DNA from: Aestuariibius violaceus
GTDB lineage: Bacteria; Pseudomonadota; Alphaproteobacteria; Rhodobacterales; Rhodobacteraceae
NCBI RefSeq assembly: GCF_040779325.2
Contig: NZ_JBFONT020000001.1
Coordinates: 930,001 to 994,000, forward strand
Length of the DNA: 64,000 nt
Direction: 5' to 3'
Shown: piece after piece, positions 43,436 to 51,586 of the stretch
How the letters are laid out: each line of letters starts with the position of its first letter
How positions within the stretch are numbered: the first letter of the stretch is position 1
Made by a program: the position numbers and the translations under genes
Notes under the pieces: generated by a model
Told to the model about the DNA's origin: nothing
Seen by the model: the letters and a program-made list of their open reading frames with translations, nothing else
Database searches by the model: none

Positions 43436-44929
43436 ATGTTCGAAAACCTGTCCGAACGCCTCGGCGGCGTCTTCGAGCGTCTGACCAAGCAAGGCGCGCT
43501 GTCCGAGGCCGACGTCAAGACCGCCCTGCGCGAGGTGCGCACCGCCCTGCTCGAGGCCGACGTCTCGCTGCCCGTCGCGCGCGATTTCGTCTCGCGCGTG
43601 CAGGAAAAGGCGACCGGCCAGGCCGTCACCAAATCCGTCACCCCGGGCCAGCAGGTCGTCAAGATCGTCCACGACGAACTCGTGGTCACGCTGACCGGCG
43701 AAGGCGATCCCGGCGCGCTCAAGATCGACAATCCGCCCGCGCCGATCCTGATGGTGGGCCTGCAGGGCGGCGGTAAGACGACGACCACAGCGAAACTCGC
43801 CAAGCGCCTGACCGAACGTGAGGGCAAGCGCGTTCTCATGGCCTCGCTCGACGTGAACCGCCCCGCGGCGATGGAGCAACTGGCGATCCTCGGCGCCCAG
43901 ATCGGCGTCGACACCCTGCCCATCGTCAAGGGCGAGGATCCTGTCGCCATCGCCAAACGCGCCAAGACCCAGGCCTCCCTGGGTGGCTACGACGTCTACA
44001 TGCTCGACACCGCGGGCCGCCTCTCCATCGACGAAGAGCTCATGGCCCAGGTCGAAGCCGTCCGCGACGTCGCGAACCCGCGCGAAACGCTCCTGGTGGT
44101 CGACGGCCTGACCGGGCAGGACGCCGTGAACACCGCCCAGAACTTCGACGACCGCATCGGCATCTCCGGCGTCGTCCTGACCCGGATGGACGGTGACGGC
44201 CGCGGTGGTGCGGCGCTGTCGATGCGCGCCGTCACCGGCAAGCCGATCCGCTTCGTGGGCCTCGGCGAAAAGATGGACGCGCTCGAGACGTTCGAGCCTG
44301 ACCGCATCGCGGGCCGCATCCTCGGCATGGGCGACATCGTCAGCCTCGTCGAAAAGGCGCAGGAAACGATCGAGGCCGAACAGGCCGAACGCATGATGCG
44401 GCGCTTCCAGAAGGGTCAGTTCAACATGAACGACCTGCGGATGCAGCTGGACCAGATGCTCAAGATGGGCGGCATGGAAAGTATGATGGGCATGTTGCCC
44501 GGGGCCAAGAAGATGGCCGCCCAGGCCGCTGATGCGGGCATTGATGACCGGATGCTCAAGCGCCAGATCGCACTGATCCAGTCGATGACCAAGAAGGAAC
44601 GCGCCAATCCCCAGATCCTCCAGGCCTCCCGCAAGAAGCGGATCGCGGCGGGCGCGGGGCTCGAGGTGCGCGAGCTGAACCAGCTTCTCAAGATGCACCG
44701 CCAGACGGCGGACATGATGAAGAAGATGGGCAAGGGCGGCATGCTCAAGCAGATGATGAAGGGCATGATGGGCAAGGGCGGCGGCATGCCCGATATGGGC
44801 GATCCGGCCGCGATGGAACAGGCCGCCAAGGCGCTCAAGGGCCGGATGCCGCCGGGCATGGGCGGCCTTCCCGGCATGGGCGGCGGTGGCCTGCCCCCAG
44901 GCCTCTCGGGCTTCGGTAAGAAGAAATGA
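43436..44929 (+). CDS. ffh: Signal recognition particle protein Ffh (SRP54)
   Basis: 497-residue GTPase that, with 4.5S RNA, targets nascent membrane proteins to FtsY. N domain 1-90; G domain with G1 GLQGGGKTTTTAKLAK near residue 105, DTAGRLSID, TRMDGDGRGGAAL and GLGEKMDALETF; methionine-rich M domain from about 300, ending with a Gly/Met-rich tail. AAAGGAG ribosome site. Its stop overlaps the next gene (ATGA), so it leads the long coupled chain to chorismate mutase. Confidence 0.97.
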   Translation: MFENLSERLGGVFERLTKQGALSEADVKTALREVRTALLEADVSLPVARDFVSRVQEKATGQAVTKSVTPGQQVVKIVHDELVVTLTGEGDPGALKIDNPPAPILMVGLQGGGKTTTTAKLAKRLTEREGKRVLMASLDVNRPAAMEQLAILGAQIGVDTLPIVKGEDPVAIAKRAKTQASLGGYDVYMLDTAGRLSIDEELMAQVEAVRDVANPRETLLVVDGLTGQDAVNTAQNFDDRIGISGVVLTRMDGDGRGGAALSMRAVTGKPIRFVGLGEKMDALETFEPDRIAGRILGMGDIVSLVEKAQETIEAEQAERMMRRFQKGQFNMNDLRMQLDQMLKMGGMESMMGMLPGAKKMAAQAADAGIDDRMLKRQIALIQSMTKKERANPQILQASRKKRIAAGAGLEVRELNQLLKMHRQTADMMKKMGKGGMLKQMMKGMMGKGGGMPDMGDPAAMEQAAKALKGRMPPGMGGLPGMGGGGLPPGLSGFGKKK

Positions 44930-45258
44930 TCACCTGCACCGTCCGATACGAGATCGACCCCGATCAGCTTGACGCGTTCGAGGCCTACGCCAAGGCGTGG
45001 ATCCACCTCGTGACCAAGCTGGGCGGCACGCATCACGGCTATCACCTGCCCCACGAAGGGCCGAACGATATCGCCTATTGCCACTTCTCGTTCCCAAGCC
45101 TCGCCGATTACGAAGCCTACCGCACGAAGATGTGGGCGGATGCGGAGTGCCAGCGCACCTACGCCCACGCCCAGCGCACGAAATGCATCCGCCGCTACGA
45201 CCGCTCCTTCACCCGCCCTTTGCTGGACGGGGCCACCGTGGACGAACTGGGCCTGTGA
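44926..45258 (+). CDS. NIPSNAP-family protein
   Basis: 110 residues, dimeric alpha/beta-barrel (ferredoxin-like) fold typical of NIPSNAP: MITCTVRYEIDPDQLDAFEAYAKAWIHLVTKLGGTHHGYHLP and FSFPSLADYEAYRTKMWAD. Biochemical role unknown. It overlaps ffh by 4 bp and the first GNAT gene by 4 bp (GTGA), linking the GNAT array to ffh. Confidence 0.85.
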   Translation: MITCTVRYEIDPDQLDAFEAYAKAWIHLVTKLGGTHHGYHLPHEGPNDIAYCHFSFPSLADYEAYRTKMWADAECQRTYAHAQRTKCIRRYDRSFTRPLLDGATVDELGL

Positions 45259-45773
45259 CCGACCCGGCGCTCCATATCCCCACGCTCGAAACCGACCGGC
45301 TGATCCTGCGCGCTCCGCGCGAGGCGGACTTCGCGCCTTTTGCCGCCTTCTACGCGGATGGTAGCGCGTCCAGCTCCGTCGGCGGGCCCATGGAGATGCG
45401 GGAGGCTTGGCGCCGGTTCACCGCCGACATGGGACACTGGGCCTTCAAGGGCTTCGGCTGGTGGACGCTGGACGACGGCACGGGTCCCATCGGCACCTGC
45501 GGTATCCATGCCCCGCCTTCGCATGAAGAGCCGGAACTGGGCTGGCTGCTTTTCGCCCGCGGCCGAGGCCGGGGCTATGCGACAGAGGCCGCCCGCGCGG
45601 CACGTGACTGGTGGATGGAAAGCTTCCAAGGCGGACAACCGCGCCTGACGTCGAACATCCTGCCCGGCAACACCGCATCAGAAGCCGTCGCCCGCCGTTT
45701 GGGTGCGACACCGACCCGCGCACCCTCGCACAACCCGGACGCCATCGCCTGGCTTCACCAGAGGGCCGCATGA
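45255..45773 (+). CDS. GNAT acetyltransferase, array copy 1 of 10
   Basis: 172 residues of the RimJ/RimL (COG1670) branch, starting at a GTG that overlaps the NIPSNAP stop. Opening LETDRLILRAPREADFAPFAAFYADG, the mid segment GHWAFKGFGWWTLDD, and acetyl-CoA loop RGRGYATEAARAARDWW. Unlike the others, the C-terminus ends DAIAWLHQRAA rather than in a VYRHP-like strand. Acceptor unknown (protein N-termini, small amines or antibiotics are family options). Confidence 0.9.
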   Translation: MTDPALHIPTLETDRLILRAPREADFAPFAAFYADGSASSSVGGPMEMREAWRRFTADMGHWAFKGFGWWTLDDGTGPIGTCGIHAPPSHEEPELGWLLFARGRGRGYATEAARAARDWWMESFQGGQPRLTSNILPGNTASEAVARRLGATPTRAPSHNPDAIAWLHQRAA

Positions 45774-46294
45774 CTCTCGTCGCCGCAATCCCCACGCTCG
45801 AAACAGAGCGGCTGATCCTGCGCGCTCCGCAGCCAAAGGACGTGCCCCCCTTCGCTGCCTTCTACGCGTCGGACGCGGCCGGCTTCGTCGGCGGCCCGCT
45901 CGATGCGGCGCAGACCTGGCGCTACCTGGCCGAGGTGATCGGCCACTGGACGATGCGCGGCTATGGCCGCTGGATCGTCACGTTGAAGGACGAGGACGAG
46001 GCGATCGGCCTCGTCGGCCTGCACTACCCGCTCGACTGGCCGGAACCCGAGGTCGGCTGGTTCATGTGGTCCGGCAACGGCAAGGGCTATGCCAGCGAAG
46101 CGGGCCGCGCCGCCCGCGACCACGCCTACCGCACGCTCGGCTGGAGCACCCTCGTCAGCATGATCGCCCCCGCCAATGGCGCGTCCATCCGCGTGGCCGA
46201 GGCGATGGGCGCCCGGCGCGAAGACGACTACACCCATCCCCGCTTCGGCACGCTCACCGTCTACCGCCACCCGGCGCCAGAGGCTCTGGCATGA
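45770..46294 (+). CDS. GNAT acetyltransferase, array copy 2 of 10
   Basis: 174 residues. LETERLILRAPQPKDVPPFAAFYASDAAGFVGGPL, GHWTMRGYGRWIVTLKDED, acetyl-CoA loop GNGKGYASEAGRAARDHA, then LGWSTLVSMIAPANGASIRVAEAMGAR and the end TVYRHPAPEAL. Starts at ATG overlapping the stop of copy 1 (ATGA). Confidence 0.92.
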   Translation: MTLVAAIPTLETERLILRAPQPKDVPPFAAFYASDAAGFVGGPLDAAQTWRYLAEVIGHWTMRGYGRWIVTLKDEDEAIGLVGLHYPLDWPEPEVGWFMWSGNGKGYASEAGRAARDHAYRTLGWSTLVSMIAPANGASIRVAEAMGARREDDYTHPRFGTLTVYRHPAPEALA

Positions 46295-46806
46295 CCTCTA
46301 TCCCCACCCTCGAAACCGATCGCCTGACCCTGCGCGCGCCACAGGCCGAAGATTTCCCGCTTTATCGCGACTTCTACGCCGATGCGGAGGGGTCCGGGAA
46401 TTACGGCGGCCCTCTGCGCCCGGACGAGGCGTTCCGCCGCCTCGCCGCCGATATCGGCCATTGGCACCTGCGCGGCTTCGGCAAGTGGATCATCGTGTTC
46501 CGCCAGACCGGAACGGCAGTCGGCGGATGCGGTCTCTGGCACCCCATGGGCTGGCCGCGGCACGAGCTCACGTGGTGGCTCCTGCGCGCCTTCCGCGGCC
46601 AGGGCATCGCGACAGAGGCCTCCCGCGCCGTGATCCTCTTCGCTCACCGGACCCTCGGCTGGGACCGCGTCGAAACGCATATGCGCGACACCAACCAGCC
46701 CGCCCGCCGGCTGGCCGAACGGCTGGGCGGAACGGTCACCGATCGCGTCACGTTCCCCGACGGCGTCACCCGCGACGTCTTCCTGCTACCGGAAGGCGCC
46801 GCATGA
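46291..46806 (+). CDS. GNAT acetyltransferase, array copy 3 of 10
   Basis: 171 residues. LETDRLTLRAPQAEDFPLYRDFYADAEGSGNYGGPL, GHWHLRGFGKWIIVFRQTG, acetyl-CoA loop FRGQGIATEASRAVILFA, LGWDRVETHMRDTNQPARRLAERLGG. Its MRDTN in place of the usual IDPDN and the RDVFLLP end set it apart, pointing to a different substrate pocket. ATGA overlaps at both ends. Confidence 0.92.
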   Translation: MTSIPTLETDRLTLRAPQAEDFPLYRDFYADAEGSGNYGGPLRPDEAFRRLAADIGHWHLRGFGKWIIVFRQTGTAVGGCGLWHPMGWPRHELTWWLLRAFRGQGIATEASRAVILFAHRTLGWDRVETHMRDTNQPARRLAERLGGTVTDRVTFPDGVTRDVFLLPEGAA

Positions 46807-47318
46807 CCGCCCCCGTGCTTGAAACCGAGCGGCTGATCCTGCGCAGGCCCGACGATCGCGACACCGACGCCGCGATCGCCTTCCTGACGGGGGAACGGTC
46901 GCGGAGTGTCGGAGGCCCCCTCTCCCTCGGGCAGGCCTGGCGGGCCCATGCCAAGATGGTCGGCCACTGGACGCTCCGCGGCTTTGGCCTCTTCGCCGTC
47001 ACCGAGAAGGAAACCGGCCGGACCCTCGGCATTTCCGGCCCCTATTACCCCGCCGACTGGCCCGAGAAAGAGCTCGGCTGGCACATCTGGGACGCCGCCT
47101 CCGAAGGCAAGGGCATCGCCTACGAGGCCGCGCTGGCCGCCCGCCGCTGGGCCTATGGCGACCTCGGCTGGCCCACGGCCGTCAGCTATATCGACCCGTC
47201 GAATGCCCGCTCCATCGCGCTGGCCGAACGCCTCGGCGCCCGGCTCGACACCGCTGCCGAGCGACCCGATGACGAGTGCGTCGTCTACCGCCACCCGGGG
47301 CCGGAGGGGCTGCAATGA
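46803..47318 (+). CDS. GNAT acetyltransferase, array copy 4 of 10
   Basis: 171 residues. LETERLILRRPDDRDTDAAIAFLTGERSRSVGGPLSLGQAW, GHWTLRGFGLFAVTEKETG, acetyl-CoA loop SEGKGIAYEAALAARRWA, LGWPTAVSYIDPSNARSIALAERLGA and the end CVVYRHPGPEGLQ. ATGA overlaps at both ends. Confidence 0.92.
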   Translation: MTAPVLETERLILRRPDDRDTDAAIAFLTGERSRSVGGPLSLGQAWRAHAKMVGHWTLRGFGLFAVTEKETGRTLGISGPYYPADWPEKELGWHIWDAASEGKGIAYEAALAARRWAYGDLGWPTAVSYIDPSNARSIALAERLGARLDTAAERPDDECVVYRHPGPEGLQ

Positions 47319-47827
47319 CCGCCGCGACTCTCCAGACCCGGCGCCTCACCCTCCGCCAGCCGCAGGCCTCCGACCTCCCCGCCTACGCCGCCTATTGCGC
47401 AAGCGAGCGCAGCCATTTCGTCGGCGGCCCCTTCACCGAGGCCCGGACCTTTGACCGCTTCGCCGCCATGATCGGCCATTGGGCGATCCGCGGCTTCGGG
47501 CGCTACGTGATCGTCCACGAGGGCCGCCCCATCGGCCATGTCGGCCCGCTTGCCGTTCATGAGGGCGAAGAAGTGCCCGAGCTCAGCTGGACGCTCTGGG
47601 ACGCCGAAAGCGAAGGCCACGGCTTCGCCACCGAAGCCGCCCAGGCGGTCTGGACGCATCTCAGCAAAGATCTCGGCTGGTCCGAAATGCTCGTCCGCAT
47701 CCAGCCCGAAAATGCGGCCTCCATCCGCCTCGCCGAAAAGCTCGGCGCAGAGCGGACCGAGGAACCGGCGCCGGACCATTACCACGGCTGCCTCACCTAC
47801 CGCCTGACCGCCAAGGTGCCCGCATGA
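47315..47827 (+). CDS. GNAT acetyltransferase, array copy 5 of 10
   Basis: 170 residues. LQTRRLTLRQPQASDLPAYAAYCASERSHFVGGPF, GHWAIRGFGRYVIVHEGRPIGHVG, acetyl-CoA loop SEGHGFATEAAQAVWTHL, LGWSEMLVRIQPENAASIRLAEKLGAERTEEP. Starts directly at the overlap with copy 4. Confidence 0.92.
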   Translation: MTAATLQTRRLTLRQPQASDLPAYAAYCASERSHFVGGPFTEARTFDRFAAMIGHWAIRGFGRYVIVHEGRPIGHVGPLAVHEGEEVPELSWTLWDAESEGHGFATEAAQAVWTHLSKDLGWSEMLVRIQPENAASIRLAEKLGAERTEEPAPDHYHGCLTYRLTAKVPA

Positions 47828-48384
47828 CCCCCCGCTGCACTCAGGCCCCGACTGGCCGCGCGGCCCAGGCCGCCGCCCGCCACCGTGCCCCCCTCCCGCG
47901 GCTGGAGACCGAGCGCTGCGTCCTGCGCGCGCCCGAACTGACGGACCTGCCCCTCTGGACGCAGGTCTTCACCGGTCCCGACTCGACCCATATCGGCGGC
48001 CCCTACACGCCCGAGAAGGCGTGGGAGGAATTCAGCTACTACACCGCTTGCTGGCTGCTCCACGGCCATGGTCTCTGGTCGGTCACCCGCAAGACCGACG
48101 ACGCCCTCCTCGGCTTCGTCCATCTCGGCCTCGAATGGGACGATCTCGAACCCGAACTCGGCTGGCTCTTCGGCCCCGACCACCGCGGCCAGGGCTACGC
48201 GACCGAGGCCGCCGCGGCCGCCCGCGACCACGCTCTCGCCCTCCTCGGCGCGGGCCGCTTCGTCAGCTATATCGATCAGGACAACGCCCCCTCCCTCGCC
48301 GTCGCCCAGCGCCTCGGCGCGCACCCCGAGCCGGACCTGATCGAAGGCGACACCGTCGTCTATCGTCACGGGGGGACCGCATGA
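47824..48384 (+). CDS. GNAT acetyltransferase, array copy 6 of 10
   Basis: 186 residues, the longest copy because of an extra N-terminal ~25 residues (TPRCTQAPTGRAAQAAARHR). LETERCVLRAPELTDLPLWTQVFTGPDSTHIGGPYTPEKAW, then ACWLLHGHGLWSVTRKTDD (the GHW of other copies is replaced by ACW), acetyl-CoA loop HRGQGYATEAAAAARDHA, FVSYIDQDNAPSLAVAQRLGAHPEP. ATGA overlaps at both ends. Confidence 0.9.
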   Translation: MTPRCTQAPTGRAAQAAARHRAPLPRLETERCVLRAPELTDLPLWTQVFTGPDSTHIGGPYTPEKAWEEFSYYTACWLLHGHGLWSVTRKTDDALLGFVHLGLEWDDLEPELGWLFGPDHRGQGYATEAAAAARDHALALLGAGRFVSYIDQDNAPSLAVAQRLGAHPEPDLIEGDTVVYRHGGTA

Positions 48385-48887
48385 CGACGCTCACCACCGA
48401 CCGCCTGACCCTCCGCCGCCCCGGCCCGCAGGATGCCGAGGCGATCACGGAGTTCTACATCTCCGAACGCTCGGCAATGGCCGGCGGTCATGTGCCCCGT
48501 CCAAGGGCGTGGAGGACCTACGCCTACACGCTCGGCCACTGGCAGGCCCGCGGCTACGGCCTCTGGGCGGTGACCCGCAAAGACGACGACCGGATCATCG
48601 GGCTCGTCGGCCCCTATTTCCCCGAAGGCTGGCCCGAGACCGAGATCGGCTGGGTCATGTTCGACGGCGCCGAAGGGCACGGCTACGCCTTCGAGGCCGC
48701 GAAGGCGGCGATCGCCGATGCCCGCAGCCGCCTCGGCTGGACGGAGATCGTGCACTACATCGCCCACGGCAACGACCGCTCGGTCGCGCTCGCCAAAAGG
48801 CTGGGCGCAACCGAAGACCCAGCGGCCCGGATCCCCGATCCGGACAAACCCTGCCACGTCTTCCGCCAGCCGGGGGTGTCCCCATGA
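48381..48887 (+). CDS. GNAT acetyltransferase, array copy 7 of 10
   Basis: 168 residues. LTTDRLTLRRPGPQDAEAITEFYISERSAMAGGHVPRPRAW, GHWQARGYGLWAVTRKDDD, acetyl-CoA loop AEGHGYAFEAAKAAIADA, LGWTEIVHYIAHGNDRSVALAKRLGA. Opens MTTLTTDRLTLR exactly as copy 9, which suggests these two share a recent ancestor. Confidence 0.92.
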   Translation: MTTLTTDRLTLRRPGPQDAEAITEFYISERSAMAGGHVPRPRAWRTYAYTLGHWQARGYGLWAVTRKDDDRIIGLVGPYFPEGWPETEIGWVMFDGAEGHGYAFEAAKAAIADARSRLGWTEIVHYIAHGNDRSVALAKRLGATEDPAARIPDPDKPCHVFRQPGVSP

Positions 48888-49384
48888 TCCCCACCCTGAC
48901 GACCGAGCGCCTGACGCTCCGCGCGCCCCACCTCGCCGATTTCGAGGCCTTCGCCGATCACTGCGCGTCCCCCCGCGCGACGTTCGAGGACGGCCCGCTC
49001 GACCGCGACGCCGCCTGGGGCGAATTCGCCGCCGCCGCGGGCAGCTGGCTCCTCCACGGCTTCGGCGCCTGGTCGATCGAGGACAGCGTAACCGGCGACT
49101 ATCTCGGCGAGGTCCTGATCCAGCAGCCCCCCGCCTTCGCCGAACCCGAACTCGGCTGGACTCTCATGGCCCAGGCCGAAGGCAAAGGCATCGCCAGCGA
49201 GGCCGCCCGCGCCGCCCGCAACTGGGCCTTCGCCACCCTCAACCTGCCGACGCTCGTCAGCTACATTTCGAAGGACAACACCCGGTCCATCGCGCTTGCC
49301 GAACGCCTCGGCGCGACCCGCGACGCCACCGCCCCGGCGCCCGCGAAGGACGACCTCGTCTACCGGCACGAGGTCCCCGCATGA
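48884..49384 (+). CDS. GNAT acetyltransferase, array copy 8 of 10
   Basis: 166 residues. LTTERLTLRAPHLADFEAFADHCASPRATFEDGPLDRDAAW, AAGSWLLHGFGAWSIEDSVTGD (no GHW), acetyl-CoA loop AEGKGIASEAARAARNWA, LVSYISKDNTRSIALAERLGATRDATAP. ATGA overlaps at both ends. Confidence 0.92.
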   Translation: MIPTLTTERLTLRAPHLADFEAFADHCASPRATFEDGPLDRDAAWGEFAAAAGSWLLHGFGAWSIEDSVTGDYLGEVLIQQPPAFAEPELGWTLMAQAEGKGIASEAARAARNWAFATLNLPTLVSYISKDNTRSIALAERLGATRDATAPAPAKDDLVYRHEVPA

Positions 49385-49872
49385 CGACGCTCACCACAGA
49401 CCGCCTGACGCTCCGCCAGCAAGAGATGTCCGACTGGCCCGCCTACCGGGACTTCTACGCCTCCGACGCGACCCGCTATACCGGCGGCCCCTATGACGCG
49501 AAACAGGCCTGGACGCTCTTTGCCGGAGATGCGGGTCACTGGCGCCTCAAGGGCTTCGGCTGGTTCATCCTCGACGACGGCACCGGAGCGGTCGGGGCCT
49601 GCGGCCTTCACCATCCGCCCCACCAGGCCGAGATCGAGATCGGCTGGAACACCTTCCCCGCGGCTCAGGGCAAAGGCTACGCGACCGAAGCCGCCCGGGC
49701 CGTCTTGGACTGGGGCTGGACCATCACCGACGCGCCCCGGATCGTCAGCTATATCGACCGCGACAACGCCGCCTCCAAGGCCGTCGCGACCAAACTCGGC
49801 GCCAGTTGGACCGGCGACATGGCAGCTCACGACCCGGCCTGCGAGGTCTGGGCGCATAGGAGGCCATCATGA
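49381..49872 (+). CDS. GNAT acetyltransferase, array copy 9 of 10
   Basis: 163 residues. LTTDRLTLRQQEMSDWPAYRDFYASDATRYTGGPYDAKQAW, GHWRLKGFGWFILDDGTGAVGACGLHHPP (very like copy 1: GWWTLDDGTGPIGTCGIHAPP), acetyl-CoA loop AQGKGYATEAARAVLDWG, IVSYIDRDNAASKAVATKLGASW. ATGA overlap leads into the YeeE/YedE gene. Confidence 0.92.
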   Translation: MTTLTTDRLTLRQQEMSDWPAYRDFYASDATRYTGGPYDAKQAWTLFAGDAGHWRLKGFGWFILDDGTGAVGACGLHHPPHQAEIEIGWNTFPAAQGKGYATEAARAVLDWGWTITDAPRIVSYIDRDNAASKAVATKLGASWTGDMAAHDPACEVWAHRRPS

Positions 49873-50297
49873 TTCCCATGGACTGGATACTGGGCCTGAT
49901 CGGCGGCCTGATGATTGGCAGCGCGGCGGCGTTCTACCTGCTCGTCTCCGGCGGGATCATGGGCGCCTCGGGCCTCCTCGGCGGGCTTGTCGACGGCACG
50001 GGGCGGAACACCGCGAAGGAACGCCTCGCCTTCGTCACCGGCACCATCGCCACCCCGGCCGCCATTGCGCTGCTTGTCGCGGCCCCCGCGACCAACATCA
50101 CCACAGCACCCTGGCTCCTGATCGCGGGCGGGCTGCTGGTGGGCTTCGGGACGCGGATCGGCAATGGCTGCACGTCCGGCCACGGCGTCTGCGGCATCTC
50201 GCGGCTCGCCCCGCGGGGCATCGTCGCGACGCTGGTCTATCTCGGCGCCGGGTTCGCCACGATGGCGCTGCTTCGTCACGGGCTGGGGGTGATCTGA
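49869..50297 (+). CDS. YeeE/YedE-family membrane protein, first half
   Basis: 142 residues, about four helices. GGIMGASGLLGGLVDGT and the Cys-containing GNGCTSGHGVCGISRLAPR are the conserved motifs of YeeE/YedE sulfur-compound (thiosulfate-type) transporters. Half-size form; the other half is the next gene, overlapping by one base. Its place inside the GNAT array is unusual. Confidence 0.9.
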   Translation: MIPMDWILGLIGGLMIGSAAAFYLLVSGGIMGASGLLGGLVDGTGRNTAKERLAFVTGTIATPAAIALLVAAPATNITTAPWLLIAGGLLVGFGTRIGNGCTSGHGVCGISRLAPRGIVATLVYLGAGFATMALLRHGLGVI

Positions 50298-50719
50298 TGC
50301 GCCCGCTCGTGGCTTTCCTCACCGGCGCGCTCTTCGGCAGCGGCCTCCTTGTGTCGGGGATGACCGACACGGCGAAGGTCCAGGGCTGGCTCGACCTCTT
50401 CGGCGCCTGGGACCCGACGCTCGCCTTCGTCCTCGGCGGAGCGATCCTGCCCATGGCCGTCGCCTGGCGCATCGCCGCGCACCGCAGCACCTCCGTCCTC
50501 GGCGACCCGCTTCCGACGAGGCCCGCGCCCGTCATCGACGCCCGCCTGCTGACCGGTGCAGCGCTCTTCGGCATCGGCTGGGCGCTGGTTGGCCTCTGCC
50601 CCGGCCCCGCCATGGCCGTCCTCGGCTTCGGCGGCTGGCCTGCCTCGCTCTTCTTCCTCGCCATGCTCGCCGGCATGGCGCTCGCCCGCCTGCCCGGCCG
50701 GAAGGAGGCCGCGATATGA
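50297..50719 (+). CDS. YeeE/YedE-family (DUF6691-like) membrane protein, second half
   Basis: 140 residues. GALFGSGLLVSGMTDTAKVQGWLDLFGAWDPTLAFVLGGA and GIGWALVGLCPGPAMAVLGFGG are typical of the C-terminal half of full-length YeeE; the Cys in GLCPGP is conserved. It would pair with the upstream protein to form a sulfur-compound channel. The stop overlaps the tenth GNAT gene (ATGA). Confidence 0.9.
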   Translation: MRPLVAFLTGALFGSGLLVSGMTDTAKVQGWLDLFGAWDPTLAFVLGGAILPMAVAWRIAAHRSTSVLGDPLPTRPAPVIDARLLTGAALFGIGWALVGLCPGPAMAVLGFGGWPASLFFLAMLAGMALARLPGRKEAAI

Positions 50720-51240
50720 CCGTCACCCTCACCGGCCCCACGCTCAAGACCGAACGTCTAACCCTGCGCCTGCCGCAGCTGTCGGATTTCGACGCTTTCG
50801 CCGCGTTCATGGCGACCGACCGGTCCCGCTTCGTTCGGTCGGAGGATCTCGACCGCCGCAAGGCCTGGCGCGTCTTCGGGCACATCGTCGGCCACTGGCC
50901 GCTCCGCGGCTTCGGCTCCTTCGTGCTCGACCGCGACGGCACGCCCATCGGCGCGGCGGGTCCCTGGTTCCCCGAAGGCTGGCCGGAACACGAATTCGGC
51001 TGGACGCTCTGGTCCGCCGAACACGAAGGCCACGGCTATATCGTTGAGGCGATGTCGGCGATCCTGCCCTATGCGTGGCAGACGCTCGGCTGGACGACGG
51101 CCGTCAGCAATATCGAACCGGACAACGCCGCCTCGATCCGCACCGCCGAACGCCTCGGCGCGACGCTCGACACAACCGCCAAAGGCCCGGACGACATCGA
51201 CCTCGTCTATCGCCACCGCCCGGGAGGATTCCCCCAATGA
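50716..51240 (+). CDS. GNAT acetyltransferase, array copy 10 of 10
   Basis: 174 residues. LKTERLTLRLPQLSDFDAFAAFMATDRSRFVRSEDLDRRKAW, GHWPLRGFGSFVLDRDGTPIGAAG, then HEGHGYIVEAMSAILPYA, where the common YATEA is changed to YIVEA, and LGWTTAVSNIEPDNAASIRTAERLGATLDT. The GG of VGGPL at the substrate entrance is replaced by RSE. Probably a distinct specificity. ATGA overlap leads to chorismate mutase. Confidence 0.92.
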   Translation: MTVTLTGPTLKTERLTLRLPQLSDFDAFAAFMATDRSRFVRSEDLDRRKAWRVFGHIVGHWPLRGFGSFVLDRDGTPIGAAGPWFPEGWPEHEFGWTLWSAEHEGHGYIVEAMSAILPYAWQTLGWTTAVSNIEPDNAASIRTAERLGATLDTTAKGPDDIDLVYRHRPGGFPQ

Positions 51241-51536
51241 CCGACGCCGCCCGCGCAGCGGATCTCCTCAAGGATCACAGGGACAGCATCGACCGGCTCG
51301 ATGCGATCCTCGTCTATACCCTCGGCGAGCGTTTCAAGCACACGCAAGCCGTGGGGAAACTCAAGGCGGCCAACGACCTGCCGGCCTCCGACCCGACCCG
51401 CGAGGCGGCGCAGATCGCCCGTCTCGAGGATCTGGCCAAGCGGGCCGATCTCGACCCCGCCTTCGCCAAGAAATTCCTGGCCTTCATCATCCAGGAAGTC
51501 ATCCGTCACCACGAAGAACATCAATCGAAACTGTGA
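51237..51536 (+). CDS. Chorismate mutase (AroQ class)
   Basis: 99 residues, all-helical. DLLKDHRDSIDRLDAILVYTLGERFKHTQAVGKLKA matches the N-terminal AroQ helix with its catalytic Arg/Lys; the C-terminal part FAKKFLAFIIQEVIRHHEEHQ carries the remaining active-site residues. Converts chorismate to prephenate for Phe/Tyr synthesis. Overlaps the tenth GNAT gene by 4 bp and precedes rpsP, a conserved neighbourhood in Rhodobacteraceae. Ribosome site GGGAGGA. Confidence 0.92.
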   Translation: MTDAARAADLLKDHRDSIDRLDAILVYTLGERFKHTQAVGKLKAANDLPASDPTREAAQIARLEDLAKRADLDPAFAKKFLAFIIQEVIRHHEEHQSKL

Positions 51537-51586
51537 TGTAGGGCGGCAGACCGCCGCCAAACCCGCCATTAACGAAAGGACACACA

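Noticed and set aside
45255..51240. GNAT array as assembly duplication or frameshifted single gene
   Set aside because: Copies are complete, differ throughout in sequence, and each has its own start and stop in an ATGA overlap.
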